Part shown: positions 35,478-47,357 of the stretch, piece by piece
Layout: each line of letters starts with the position of its first letter
Numbering within the stretch: the first letter of the stretch is position 1
Program-made: the position numbers and the translations under genes
From: Gossypium raimondii
Lineage: Eukaryota; Streptophyta; Magnoliopsida; Malvales; Malvaceae
Assembly (NCBI RefSeq): GCF_025698545.1
Contig: NC_068569.1
Coordinates: 10,106,001-10,170,000, forward strand
Reading direction: 5' to 3'
DNA: 64,000 nt
The notes under the pieces: model-generated
The model's database searches: none
Told to the model about the DNA's origin: nothing
What the model saw: the letters and a program-made list of their open reading frames with translations, nothing else

Positions 35478-37451
35478 AACAATGCGAGTTGTTGTTAAGT
35501 GAAGATGGAAGACTGGGGTAAGTTTTAATTTTGGCCTGAATTTGTTGTTAATTCTTTGACTGATAAGTGATTCTGTTTTCTTTTGTATGTTTTATTATGT
35601 ATGAACTTGACTGTGGGAAATTTCTTTTTTTAGAGCAAAATGCTTGTTGGGTTTATTGAAATTTAGGGCTTTTTATTGTTTTTGGTTTTGGATTTTATGA
35701 GATTAAGTTGAGATGTTTCAAAGGTGTTTGCTTTGAGTTGCTTGGAAAATCGGCTATGGTGTTACCAGACCAAAAAGAGAAATTTAGAGGTTTTTTTCTT
35801 TTTATTAAAAAGAAAAACTGCATGTAGTGGAAGATCAGTAATTGTGGCAACATCTTGGGAATCTAGTCTCAGCTTCAATTGCTGGGATTCACTAGTTCTT
35901 TTCTTGAAACATTACCTAATGGTCGCCTCGTAGTTTTGTATAGGAATTTTAAAGTGTAAAGAGACCTTAAACTAGATTCATTTCTATTCTGTAGTTTTGT
36001 ATAGGAATTTTAAATTCTAGATCTTGCAGGTTTTTAGGAAGAAGATTGAAGATGATGGCGGACATTTTCTTTATTTGATTAGTGATAAATTAGCTTTTAG
36101 TCCTATAGGTGGCACAAAAGATTGATGACAGCGGAAAAATACAGGTATCAAATCAAATCAATTAAAAGTATAGACAATTTTAGTAAAACACAGAGGTAAA
36201 TCTTGTCATTATTCCTAGCTAAAATCATTACTTAAGCAACACTAAACTTAATATTATTCAAACCCCTCAAACTGACGTCTCATACAAAGTCTAAGCACTA
36301 TCATAATTCAAAACCGATGACTCCAAACCTTTAAAAATTATATATATGATTTTTATTGTAATAGTTCTTAGCAATTTTAAATATTTTTATCATTTTAATA
36401 AATATATATTTATAGTTTAATGATATTTTAAAATTTCTAAAATCAATTAACATTCCGTTAAATAAATTAAAATTTTATTAAATCTTTTATATCAATATTT
36501 TATTTCACATCAACCGTTATATTATCATTTTTCATGTTAATTATCACATTATCATTTAATTATACGTTAAGAATTTTAAAGAAGAATTATATTTCAAAAT
36601 TCAATTTATTGCTACTCTAAATTAAATACTCAATCATTTTGGATTAATACTTATTCTTTTAACTATTTTACGCACAAAGCGTATAATAACAGCGATCATC
36701 TTTTTATCTCCCATGAATATTTTTCCTTCCAATTTTAAAACTTTCCACAAACACAATTTGTTTCAATTTCTTCAAAGAACAAATTGAAATTTCAGTTTGC
36801 CTTCATTTTTTAGTTAGATCTTCTTAGAGCTTCAATTAGGAATTGATGTTGAAAGGTAGTTTGAGAAATTTGAGAGCTTTTTTTTTTCCAGGTACGTTTT
36901 TGATTCATTTGTTCCTTGATTTGATTAAAGGTTTAGGGGCTTTATCGAATTTTATGATGAGTGGGTTAATTTTATTTTTGGAAAAGTTAATTTGGTCATC
37001 AAGAGCTGAGTAGTAAAAATGATCAAACAAAAAGAAAATAACTTGAAATTTAGTTTTTAAAAAAAATTATTTGTATAATGAACGCTGTTGATTTTGTTAA
37101 GCTAGACATTTACAGTTGAGAAAGTTCATTTTTTAGTAATTTTTAAGGTTTGTTGGTTGATTCAATAATAAAGTAGGAAGCTTGATCTTGAATTTCTTTC
37201 CTTTTATGAAGAGAAAAGATTCAGAAGGATTTTAGAACTTTAGGGATTTTATGGCGATTTTTTGGATTGTTTTGGAAAATGTTGTTAAAGCTTAACTGTT
37301 TGGGAAAGAGGAAATTTGAGATTGGAGGTATTACGTTGTAGGAGAAGTATGTTTTTGTGGCTTTTCTGTTTACAATTTTGTTTCTGAGATAAGCTTGAAT
37401 TTGAGGATACTTTTTGGGGTTTCTCTTTGGCGAGCTGAGTTTATGGTTTTA
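35478..37451. other. Upstream region and probable 5' leader of the trihelix gene
   Basis: A GTAAGTT donor-like site follows ATGGAAGACTGGG at about 35506-35518 and an acceptor-like CTTGCAG lies near 36030, but no recognisable protein results. Direct copies of GTAGTTTTGTATAGGAATTT lie at 35930 and 35991. AT-rich sequence lies at 36280-36660. From about 36700 the sequence is CT-rich and leader-like, with a CCAGGTACG donor-like site near 36890, so the trihelix gene probably has a leader intron. Confidence 0.4.
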
Positions 37452-38622
37452 ATGGATGACATTGAGGATGATGCTAGATATCCTCCGAACCAATATGGTG
37501 TTAGTCACCAGCGGTGTTATGGTTCTTTGAGTCGCCGGAAGCTTCCTGTAAGAAATTTTCCATATTCTAGATCAATGGGGAATCAAGATGTTAATGTTGA
37601 TGATGAGGTAGAAGATGAGGAGGATTTCAGAGGGGAAGCGAAGAATTTTGAACAAAATAATGTTGTTTGGTATATAGGAAAAAATATGGATAATGAAGAT
37701 GACGATGAGCTTGATGATGGAGAGGATGATGATGATGATGGCAGTGATAAGCCAAAAGGCTATAATGAAAATAGCAATGATGTTGACTTGGAGAGACACC
37801 CAAAAAAGAGGAAATTGAAGAATTTGCTATTGAGTTATGAATTTGCTCCTCGAGTACCTGCACCAGCAGTTGCAGCTTCGTCGATGCCGAAGCCTTCGCA
37901 TGGTGGAAGGAATTCTCTTACGGACTGGACTGAACATGAGACATTTGTTTTACTAGATGCATGGGGTGGCCGTTTCTTGCAACGTGGGAGGAAGAGTCTT
38001 CAATCCGAGGAATGGCAAGAAGTTGCGGAGAAAGTTTCGAAGGTCTCAATGATTGAAAGGACTGATACCCAATGTCGTAATCGGTTGGATACATTGAAGA
38101 AGAAGTATAAGAAGGAGAAGGCTATGCTGGCAGAGACTAGTGCTACCACTAGCAAATGGGTTTATTTTAAGAAGGTGGATATGTCCTCCACAGCAAGGTG
38201 GTCTGTCTTGTGGCATGGACTTGGGTGAGCCTATATTTGTAAACCCTAGGGCTTATTCGAACTGTGCAAATGGTATGGACAAAATGAGGGATAGTCCAGC
38301 AGATTCAGAATCCGCTGACAGTGATGAGGACATCTCAGATGGACAGCCACCTAAAAAGAGAAGGTTCGGGAGGCAATATGACGAGGGTTCTTCTTTCCGA
38401 ATGCTTGCAGATTCAATCCATAAATTCAGCAATATATATGAAAAGATCGAAAATAGTAAAAGGCACCAGATGTTGGAATTAGAAAAAATGAGGATGGAGA
38501 TTCACATGGAGTTGGAAATGCAAAAGAGGCGGATCATGGAAAATGCACAAGCCGAAATTGTAAAAATACAGCAGGGTGACGAAGAGGATAACGATGTCTC
38601 CATCGAGAATGCTAGCGGATAA
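37452..38622 (+). pseudogene. Trihelix transcription factor, ASIL-type, with one frameshift
   Basis: The start MDDIEDDARYPPN is the usual start of ASIL1/ASIL2-like trihelix repressors, DNA-binding proteins that bind GT-type elements. Acidic runs lie at about residues 50-58 and 81-98, a basic KKRKLK signal near 118-123, and the trihelix at about 156-226 (LTDWTEHETFVLLDAWGGRF; WQEVAEKVS; RTDTQCRNRLDTLKKKYKK). The first frame stops at 38228. The expected C-terminal part continues in the next frame from about 38185 to the stop at 38620-38622, including SADSDEDISDGQPPKKRRF and a coiled-coil region (EKIENSKRHQMLELEKMRM). One missing base near 38184-38192 explains the break. Both halves are otherwise clean, so this is either a very young null allele or a sequence error; the truncated 258-residue form keeps the whole DNA-binding domain. 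Confidence 0.85.
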
Positions 38623-39391
38623 TGCAAAACCTGATTATTTAATATTGACTACTAAATGTTGTTGTATATCATATTGAAAGCCTATTGCCAAATGCTACTG
38701 TGAGTTAGAAAATTCTTTTTACCGACTTTCTCACTTGTATTGCTTTAATAGCTATAGTTCACAGGTAATAAATCCTTTTTTTTTATGTCCAGCATGCAAT
38801 TTGGTTGAATAGCATCATTTTTGGTTTGAAGAAGGGCAAGTAGATCTCATGATAGCTAGCAGTGCAGCATTATCCAAACTAGGGCTAAATTAAGATTGTT
38901 GTATACCAATTGAATGAGAAGTTTTCGATTAGTTTGTTTTCAACTTTTCCTACCATTTTTCAGTAAATCCAACAGGAAACAGAGAAAACAAAATGATCTT
39001 GCTATGGAAATAACTCAAGGGTGGAATCGTCCTCAATCATGTTAGCAAAATTCATCAATAAGTGCCTTGTTAATAGCAAACTGATTGTCTGCACCAGATC
39101 AGCTTTCGGAAAAACATGATAAATAAGAAATAACTAAACCCATTTCATAATTCATAGTATTCCCACAAGATTGCTGCAAATATAATTTCGATTTAGTTTT
39201 TCCTAAAGAAATTATAGGGTTGATGGTACAACTTGGTTATTGGGTTGTATTTATATGGTTATTTGTCTCTTATATCTTATAAAATATTAAATATATTTTA
39301 GATAATTAAAAATAATATAAAATAAGTCGATTTTCTGTCGGTCCGAAACTGAAAAATCCAAACGGGTCCATTTAATTTTTGTTTTTTTGGG
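38623..39391. other. Intergenic and 3' flank
   Basis: This is the 3' flank of the trihelix gene followed by AT-rich sequence. No gene or repeat was recognised. Confidence 0.5.
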
Positions 39392-40668
39392 TTAAAACTG
39401 AAAATTGTTCTCCCCTTCGCCTGCCGGGACACTCTTACTAGGGGAGGGGCTGTGGTTAGGACTTGTATTTACATTGGGATTAACATCTGCGCCATCTGCT
39501 CCCTGTGGTTGAGCCTCACTTCCCTGGGGAGGTGGGGTTGGTGGTGTTTCAGGCATGGCTGGCTTAGTTGATTTAGGGTTCGTCATCATTGGTTTGCAAA
39601 ACCTGTTTTAAAGCAAAATTCAATGTCTTAGCATCAAGTATCATGCACGAATAAAAGAAGAACCTACAAGCTGGATATAAAATCTAGTACTTCACTCCTC
39701 TACTGCTTTTTGAACATCTGTAGCCTGTAGGTAACATTGAACCATAAACCAACTCTGCCACTGGGACATTTGTTTTCTTCACCTTCTTCTTGGGAGTCTC
39801 AACTCTCAACCTATACGACAGGCAGAACATATATAAAATTTAAACCAACCAAACGCATACAAAAACCAAAGACAAATGCTCCAAAATTATTCTATATAAG
39901 ACCAGGAGTAAGCTCTTCCTTAAAGGCTAAACTATCAATCGTTACAACTCATTTATAGACTGCAGACCAAAAACACCTACTTTAGTATTGGTTTCCATTT
40001 AAACAGTCTTGTTCCTCATCAACACCATTTTCAACCCCTGTTGCATTAGTTGTACCCTTGACATCTTGCATGTTAACATTTGTCTCATTGGCACTAGAGG
40101 CAACAGTATCTTTGTTGACCAATTACCATGTATGTACTAATCTTTGCTGGGACCAGCAAATCACTTGCATCAGAATATTAAACATCGACACTGACTGAAA
40201 GTACTTGTCTTATGGAATGTCACAGCCTTGACACTGAAAGTAAGGCATGGAAGATTTTCGAGACAAAATCTTAACCTCCAAGACAATAACTAAAAGTCAA
40301 CTGAATATCATACTATGATGCGTGTTTCTCAAATAGATAAATGAACTTAAATTAACGTAGAAAGCTGAGACAAAGCTTGACAGGAACAACAAAACGATGA
40401 TAATAAATTAATAACTGCAAATAATTACCTGAAACTCCCGAAACTTGAATGTCAGATTGAGAATTACACATTGCAAGGCGCAACCTCTCGCACACATTCA
40501 CTAGCATTCATTGCGCACGTAGGTTCTTTACTAAAGAACTCGGTGAGGATGTTTAACATAGCAGGATCACGAGAGACTGAACCAACAGCCTCAACCATGT
40601 GAACTTCTTGAACTACAAGTTCCAGCATAAGTAAGAGCCTTCTCTAATCCCCTCTTCACACTTTACTA
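39392..40668 (-). pseudogene. HSP70-14/15-like (Hsp110/SSE class) pseudogene, C-terminal half
   Basis: Minus-strand fragments occur in protein order: KRGLEKALTYAG (about 40650); EVHMVEAVGSVSRDPAMLNI followed by LTEFFSKEPTCAMNASECVR (about 40604-40485), matching the end of the nucleotide-binding domain; then, after a frameshift, GCALQCVILNLTFKFREFQ ending at a CAG/GTAATT donor (about 40430); SDASDL-VPAKISTYM (about 40170); ETPKKKVKKTNVPVAELVYG (about 39800-39740); and a Pro-rich C-terminal tail containing KPAMPETPPTPPPQGSEAQP (39589-39392). Spacers between fragments look like introns, so this is a duplicated genomic segment, not a retrocopy. The N-terminal ATPase half is absent: the LTR at 40870 begins just upstream. 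Frameshifts and stops rule out a functional chaperone. Confidence 0.8.
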
Positions 40669-41785
40669 CGGAGCATTTGGTTAAAATAATGTAAGATTAT
40701 GTAGCACATTATTAGGTATGTTAAATTACTATTTTGATTCATTTGATTGGAATATAGAAAGTCGATAATACCAAAAGGAGTTGAATTGATGTTTAAAAAT
40801 TCCCAAAATGAAATCAAGAAAGATTGAAAACAAATCAATTCCTTAGCTTTTCTTACTATGAATTTTTCTTGTAACAATCCGGTTTAGACCCTAGACGGAA
40901 CAATGGTTTCGAAACCATAAATCTGAGATCGTAAAATTATTTTAATATCATTTTTGGTATTTACAGCATATTATTTGACATGTGTGAAAATTTCGAGAAG
41001 TAATTTTACCGATTGGTTGGTTAATTTGATAAAAGGACTTAATCGCGCAAAATGCAAAAGTTGTATGCTATTTGTTAATGTGCTATATTGCTATGGCTTA
41101 TTAATTATGAAGTCCTTATTATGCAAATGGACCATTGATATGGTTAATGGACAATAATGACCATCCACTAAGTGTTTATAAATTATATTCATTAAGGTTG
41201 AATAAGTAATTTTAGAAATAAGGTTATTATTAAATAAAACAAAGTTAAAATATGCTTATATTCTTGCATGTTCAACGGAATATAGAGAAAAGAAATAAGG
41301 TTTGAAGCTTGGTGAATTTCGGCACCTTTAAATCTTGATTTAGGTATGTTCTTTGCTCGATTTTTGATCATTTTTATGTTTTTCAGATCGTTGCTTTGTA
41401 TTCTAGCTAGCCCATGCTCTAATTTTAAGAATTTATGATGAATTTGTGATTTGCCATTGATGATAGCTTGATTTTTTTGTTGTTTGATGATGAAAAATAA
41501 ATATTTGTTGATAGATTAATATGTTTAATTAAATGATTTTAGATAAAAATGTGTTTTAAGGATTAAATTGTGAAATTTGTAAATTGAAGGGTCAAATTGT
41601 GAAATAAATTGAATAAATTGGCTGCTAAAGACCTAAGGTAAATTTGGCCTAACATGGGTTTGTTGAAATTTTGAGTAATTTGTGTTATTTTGAAATAGGG
41701 ACTAAATTGTAAAAATGTAAAATGTTGGGGGCTAAAATGAAAAATGCCTAAATGATATATTTTTGGATAAAATTGAATGAGTATG

Positions 41786-44624
41786 TGTAATGGCCCAAAT
41801 TCAAAATTATCGGATTAGTGGTTTCGTAACCACAAATCCAATTTAAAGAGAAATTTATTTTAATATTTTTGCATGAATATTGATATGATAGGAAAAATCG
41901 TATGAAAATATCGATAGAAAATTTTCTTGATTAAGCGGTTAGTTAGAAAAAGAAATTATTGAAGAAATTAGGTAAAAATAAGATATCGAGACTTTGATCT
42001 CGTAAAACCGAGTCAAAAATATTTTTATAAATATTTATGAAGTGTTAGTAATATGGTATTAAAATTTCGTTAGAAAATTTTAATGTTTGGGTAGTCAATT
42101 AAGTAAAAGGACTAAATTGAAAAAGGTGTAAAAGTTACTAGAGGATTAAATAGCTCAATTGTGAAATGAGGAGGGACATAAATTGCAAATAACCCCAAAA
42201 GGAGATATTTTGGGCGGCATACGCTGAGAAAAATCAGGAGAATTGAAGAAATAAGGGTAAAATTGGAATATTACAAAATTTACTTTAAAAGTTAGGACTA
42301 AAGTGGAATTATCTAGATTTCTCTTTATTTTCTGCACTCTCATCAGCCAAAAACGTCCTAAGGGTTTCTTCAAGCTGGTTTTCATAATTTTTGCACCAAG
42401 TGAGTTAATTCTTGCATTTTCTTGTAATTTTGTGTTTCTAGGACTTTTACAACTAGGTCCTATTACTAAATTCATTAGTTTTGATTTTATGAATGATATT
42501 GAAAGTTGATATGAATATGTGCTGGAAGTTTATGAGGAAATAGGATGAAATTGATGCTTTAATTTGTTTATGAGATGATTTTATTAGGTAATTCCAATAG
42601 AAATTGATTTGTAGGACCTAATTGTGAAAAAGTTTGGAATTAAAGTTTAGTGCTGAAATTATGATTTCCAAAGGTTATAAGGTAGTTTAAAGTGATATAA
42701 TAAAGTGTTGATTGAGAAAAATCAGCTCAATTGAGAGGTTAATTGATCAGGGACGAAATTATCATTGTTGAAAGTTTAAGGGAAAAATGGTAATTAACAC
42801 CATGCACTTAAACAGTTTTGGACAGCAGCAGTACTCTAACTTTGAAAAATCACCAAAAATTGTAGAGATCGAATTAGAGGATGAATAAAATATGAAATTA
42901 AAGCTTATTGAGTCTAGTTTCTTATAAAAGAAACGGTGTAAGCAATGAAATTGTAAATCATGAGATATAATAGATTTTGTGAGACAAGGTCAGAATGAAT
43001 TCGGGTTCCCCTGTTCTGACTTTGGAAAATAATTAAAAATTGTAAAAAAATGATTATGAGTTATAATTTATATGCTTGGAATCCTTAATGAGTCTATTTT
43101 CTGAAGAAATAAAGGGAAGCATCATCGTAATTCTGTACAGTGAGATAATTAATTTTTGGTGAAGAGGGGTCAGAACTGTCATACAGTGAAACAGGGGAAA
43201 CTTTAAAGAATAAACTGTACTTATTGGCTAAACCAAAAATTCTGAAATTTTTATGGTAAGAATATATGTGAGTCTAGTTTCAGGGAAAATTAACGGATCT
43301 TAATTTAGAGTTCCGTAGCTCAAGATATAAATAATTTAGTGACTATGACTCAGTGAGGCGCTTTGAATGCACTATAAATAATAATGGAATTGTAGAGAAA
43401 GTTACATATGAACATGAAATGTATTAGATTAATGATTAAATTTATTTATTTAGATCCGGAAAATTCAAATACGAAGCAAGATCGAGGAAAATAAAAAGTT
43501 CGGGATTAGTAGATTTTTGTTTACGAACAATTGTCGAGGTAAGTTCGTGTAACTTGAATTATCTTCTTAAATGCTTGAAATGTTTGTTATTGATGTGAAA
43601 ATGAGTTGGATGTTTATTGTATGATAATTGATGAAGTATTGATATTCTTGATGAAAAGAGAAAATAAATCCCGGTTGAATGAAAGGAAAATTTGATGGAT
43701 CTCTGAAAAGGAATTGACGGTAAAAAGGATCTACCCCGGACGGGTGATCCTATCCTGATATAGCCCTCCCGAAGAATATGTGGAAAATGGATTTAGCCCG
43801 GACGGGTAATCCGAATTAGGGTCTCAATTTAGCTTTGGACTGTAATTCGGATCCAAGCTCATTAGAGTAATTGTCGTTGCAGGATTTAGCTTGACCGGTA
43901 ATCCCGACAATACTCGTGAGTTTATATTACTGTGATTTAGCTCGACCGTAATCCATTGTAAGGATGAAGTTCATGGAGTGTGCTCTCTGAAATGGAAATG
44001 TGCACATGAATATGAATTGACGGACCCATTTGTACACTTAGGTGTACCCTGAATATCCATCGAAATTCCAAGTAGTTCAACGGGATAAATATGGAAAAAT
44101 AACAAGGAAATGGAAATCATGGAATTGATGAGCTCATCAATCATTTATCTGTGTAATGAATTTGTATGAGGTTGAGTTTGTATGTGATAGGTATATGTTT
44201 ATGTGAATTGGATGTGTGCTTGTGTTATTAAATGATGGATGTATAAGTATGGTAAGTATAATTCCTGTTGCATGAACTTACTAAGCACAAAGTGCTTACC
44301 CTGTTTCTTTTTCTCCTGTTTGTAGAGTTAAGAGCTCGGAGGTCGAATTTGGTCGGAGACACATCACACTATCAATCTCGAGATCTCGATACATAAAAGA
44401 ACTTTATTTTGGAAATCAATGGCATGTATAAGCTAGTAAATTAGATGTTAATGTGAAATGAATGTATGGTTAGCCATTGGTATGGCTAACAAATTTTGGT
44501 TTTGATATGAGATGAAATTTATCTTATGAATATGATAAATCTATCTTGAAAAAAAAAATTTCGAAAAAATCTGGTAATGCCTCATACTCTATTTCGGCGA
44601 CGAATACGGGTAGGGGGTATTACA
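41786..44624 (+). mobile_element. Solo Gypsy-type LTR nested in another LTR, perfect target duplication
   Basis: Starts TGTAATGGCCC and ends GGGGGTATTACA, flanked by perfect 5-bp repeats GTATG at 41781-41785 and 44625-44629. It contains a tandem array (43725-43955), a hairpin at 44282-44298 and CACATCACACTATC near 44360. It is inserted in the first kilobase of the 40870-47357 LTR and is therefore younger than it. Confidence 0.92.
43725..43955. repeat. Tandem array of GGATTTAGC...GTAATCC units
   Basis: Four to five units of about 45-60 bp have cores such as GGATTTAGCCCGGACGGGTA followed by ATCC. The outer arms GGAT and ATCC, and inner CCCG and CGGG, can pair. It lies inside the 41786-44624 LTR. 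Confidence 0.75.
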
Positions 44625-44977
44625 GTATGTTATTAAACAATTTTCAGATTTGGATTAGATCAAGAAAAGAGAAGATCGGATTTGGATCGAAGAAAAATAA
44701 AAAATTTTCGAATAGTCGTCCGGTTTGTTCGTGTCCGTACGAGGTAAATTCATAAGTAAATAAATGTTGTTAAATTCGAAAGTATGTGTGTTATATGTGC
44801 TGAATTGAATTATAATAAGTATATGTGTATATGCCGAAATGAATTAAACACTGGACAACTAGTTACGAGCTTGAATCGATCGAATTATGACGTCCGAAAG
44901 CCCTGTACGAACCATGGGAATAGTATAGGATACATATGTCATGGCATAGGATTTCGATATGAGTTATCGTGTAAGAC

Positions 44978-45125
44978 CACGTCTGGGACGTTGGCTTCGA
45001 TTTGAGATTTACGTGTAAGACCATGTCTGGGACATCGACATCGTATACGATTCGTGTAAGACCCTGTCTGGGACAGTGGCATCGATATTTGATTACATGT
45101 AAGATCACGCCTGGGACGTTGGCAT
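44978..45125. repeat. Four-unit hairpin array with changing but paired arms
   Basis: Units of about 50 bp each contain GTAAGA-CC followed by a stem: ACGTC-TGG-GACGT, ATGTC-TGG-GACAT, CTGTC-TGG-GACAG, and a weaker ACGCC-TGG-GACGT. It is the same repeat family, in reverse, as 33985-34285. Confidence 0.85.
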
Positions 45126-47357
45126 TGCAAGAGCTTCCGAGCTATCCGAGTATCCTTATTGATTCCGAACGGTTCAACGGACAATATCGAGAAATTAATG
45201 ACTATGTGAAAGTATATCCGATTTAGGTACGTACGAAGTGTATATGATATTCAAGAATGAAAGGTGAGTATTTTTCAAATGACGATATGTGAAATACATG
45301 ACAATGAATGAAGTGAATGTATATAAATGAATGTTGTGATACATATGCTCGTTATATGAAATTGTAATGAAATAAACTTAATTATATTCAAGAGTTCGAA
45401 TACCATGAAATTGTGGTCCTATGTTTTGAACATGGGATTTATGAAACATGAAACATGGTTTTGAGGTATGCTAGTTTGGTTTGAAAGATGATTAGATAAA
45501 TGTTATTGATAAGGTTAAATTATTAAATATGTTATGTATATGTGAAAGAGTTAAATAAGCATGTTTTGATTTGTTAGTTATGTGTTTTGTATGACCGAAT
45601 GTGATATATTTGAATGAGGAGTATATATGGTTCGATCAAGGAATTATGAAGCATGTGTAATATGACTTTGATGTATGATAGTTAATTTGGATTTTGAATT
45701 GATAAATAAGATTGAAATGGTTGAATTTTAAAGCATGGTTTATATGTTCATTGATAAATAAGGTAAGTGAAGTTGTGTAATGTGACAATATGGATTATAT
45801 GAGAAAAATGGTTGTATATGTGTATGAGATTAACTAAATTCAGTCTATTCGGATTGAATTATATATGTTATTGTGATGAATTATTTGCTTATGGCTTACT
45901 AAGCTTTCAAAGCTCACTTTGTGTATTTTCCCTATGTTTATAGAGTTTCGGAGACTTGCTCGGATTGGAAGTCATAGGAGACCACATCACACTATACAGT
46001 TTTCGCTTCGGTAAATAAATGCTTTGAGTTTTGGTTATGTGGCATGTATAGACTAGTTTTGATATACTGGTTTTGGAATTTGTGTATATATATAGACATG
46101 CGAAAATGGCTTAATCATGATGTTAATGCTTGTGTGTATTCGGTCATATCTCAAGATTATTATGGAAGTATGTTTCATGGTGTATATATGTGTGGTATTT
46201 GGTTATATGATTCAGTTTGAATAATGAGTTGGTTGATGGTTTTGTTTTGCTAAAATGCATGAGTTTCTATAAACTAAGTTTGGTATAATTGATGACTTGT
46301 ATATTAGTTGTTTAGGTACGGTTGGTGATGGCAAAGTATGCACATGTTTTATGCTTGAATGGTTGGTCATTTAGGTTCAGTTTTTAAATGACTCATTGGA
46401 TGATTGAAAAGGGTGATGTCTAGACATGATTTTAGCATGCGAACTAGGCATGATATGTCTATTTATTAGTGTTCGAAAATGGTTCAAATTGATATATAAT
46501 TTGCGCATAATTTTGTAATGTGAAAAGAGGTATATTTTGGTAATGTGATAATGCTAGTTATTATCTATTTTGTTAATGAAAATTAAGCTGTGGGAAATGG
46601 TCGAATTGGTATAATATACAAATGTGTAAAGCTTATAAATTTGGTATACTTGATTCAAAACCGAGTTTAGGAATAGTTATTATTATTGTAGCATATTAGC
46701 ATGAAATTATAATGTATTAAAACTATATTTGACCATCGATGATATTTGATAATGACCTATATTTGGATAATTAATAGGTCGTATAATATAGAGTGGTTTG
46801 ACTTGATTTGTTAACGCACTTAGGTTTATGAAATGATATGTTTAATAATTAGCCATTGAATTAGATGTATACAAAAGAATGAGATGAATTATGTGATTGT
46901 TATATGGAATAAAATATATTTGATTATATTTTAGGTATTCGAATGCCATGAATAGATGGACATATGCTTTGAACATTGAATTTATGAAGCATAAAAAACA
47001 TGATATGGATATATATTAGTTGGTACGAATATTTGAATAAGTAAATGGTAATGACTTGGTTGAGTTTTAGAGCATGGTTTGTAATGCGAATTTGGTTTAT
47101 GTGATTGAGTGAATTATGGCTACTTGGTTCGTGAATGACTCATGATTTATTTAATTGGATATGTGATATATATATGTAATGACTTGACATTTATGAATGA
47201 TTGGTGAGGTGTTATTTGAGCTTGAGAATTTTGATAAAGAAGTTGATAAAATTTTATACATGAATTGTAATAAGTGATTGTTCGAAAATGTTTTTTTTTT
47301 GTTCGGTAATGCCTTGTAATCCTAATCCGGCAACAGATACGAGATACGGGTTTTACA

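Larger units (their letters stand above)
40870..47357 (+). mobile_element. 5' LTR of a Gypsy retrotransposon, split by a solo LTR
   Basis: Starts TGTAACAATCCGG and ends GGGTTTTACA, immediately followed by a tRNA primer-binding site, so this is a 5' LTR and not a solo one. Without the nested 41786-44624 element and its target repeat it is about 3.6 kb. It carries a hairpin array (44978-45125), a hairpin at 45902-45914 and CACATCACACTATAC near 45972. Confidence 0.75.

Noticed and set aside
37572-37863. Minus-strand frames rich in Ile or His
   Set aside because: They are antisense to the Asp-rich acidic segments of the trihelix gene.
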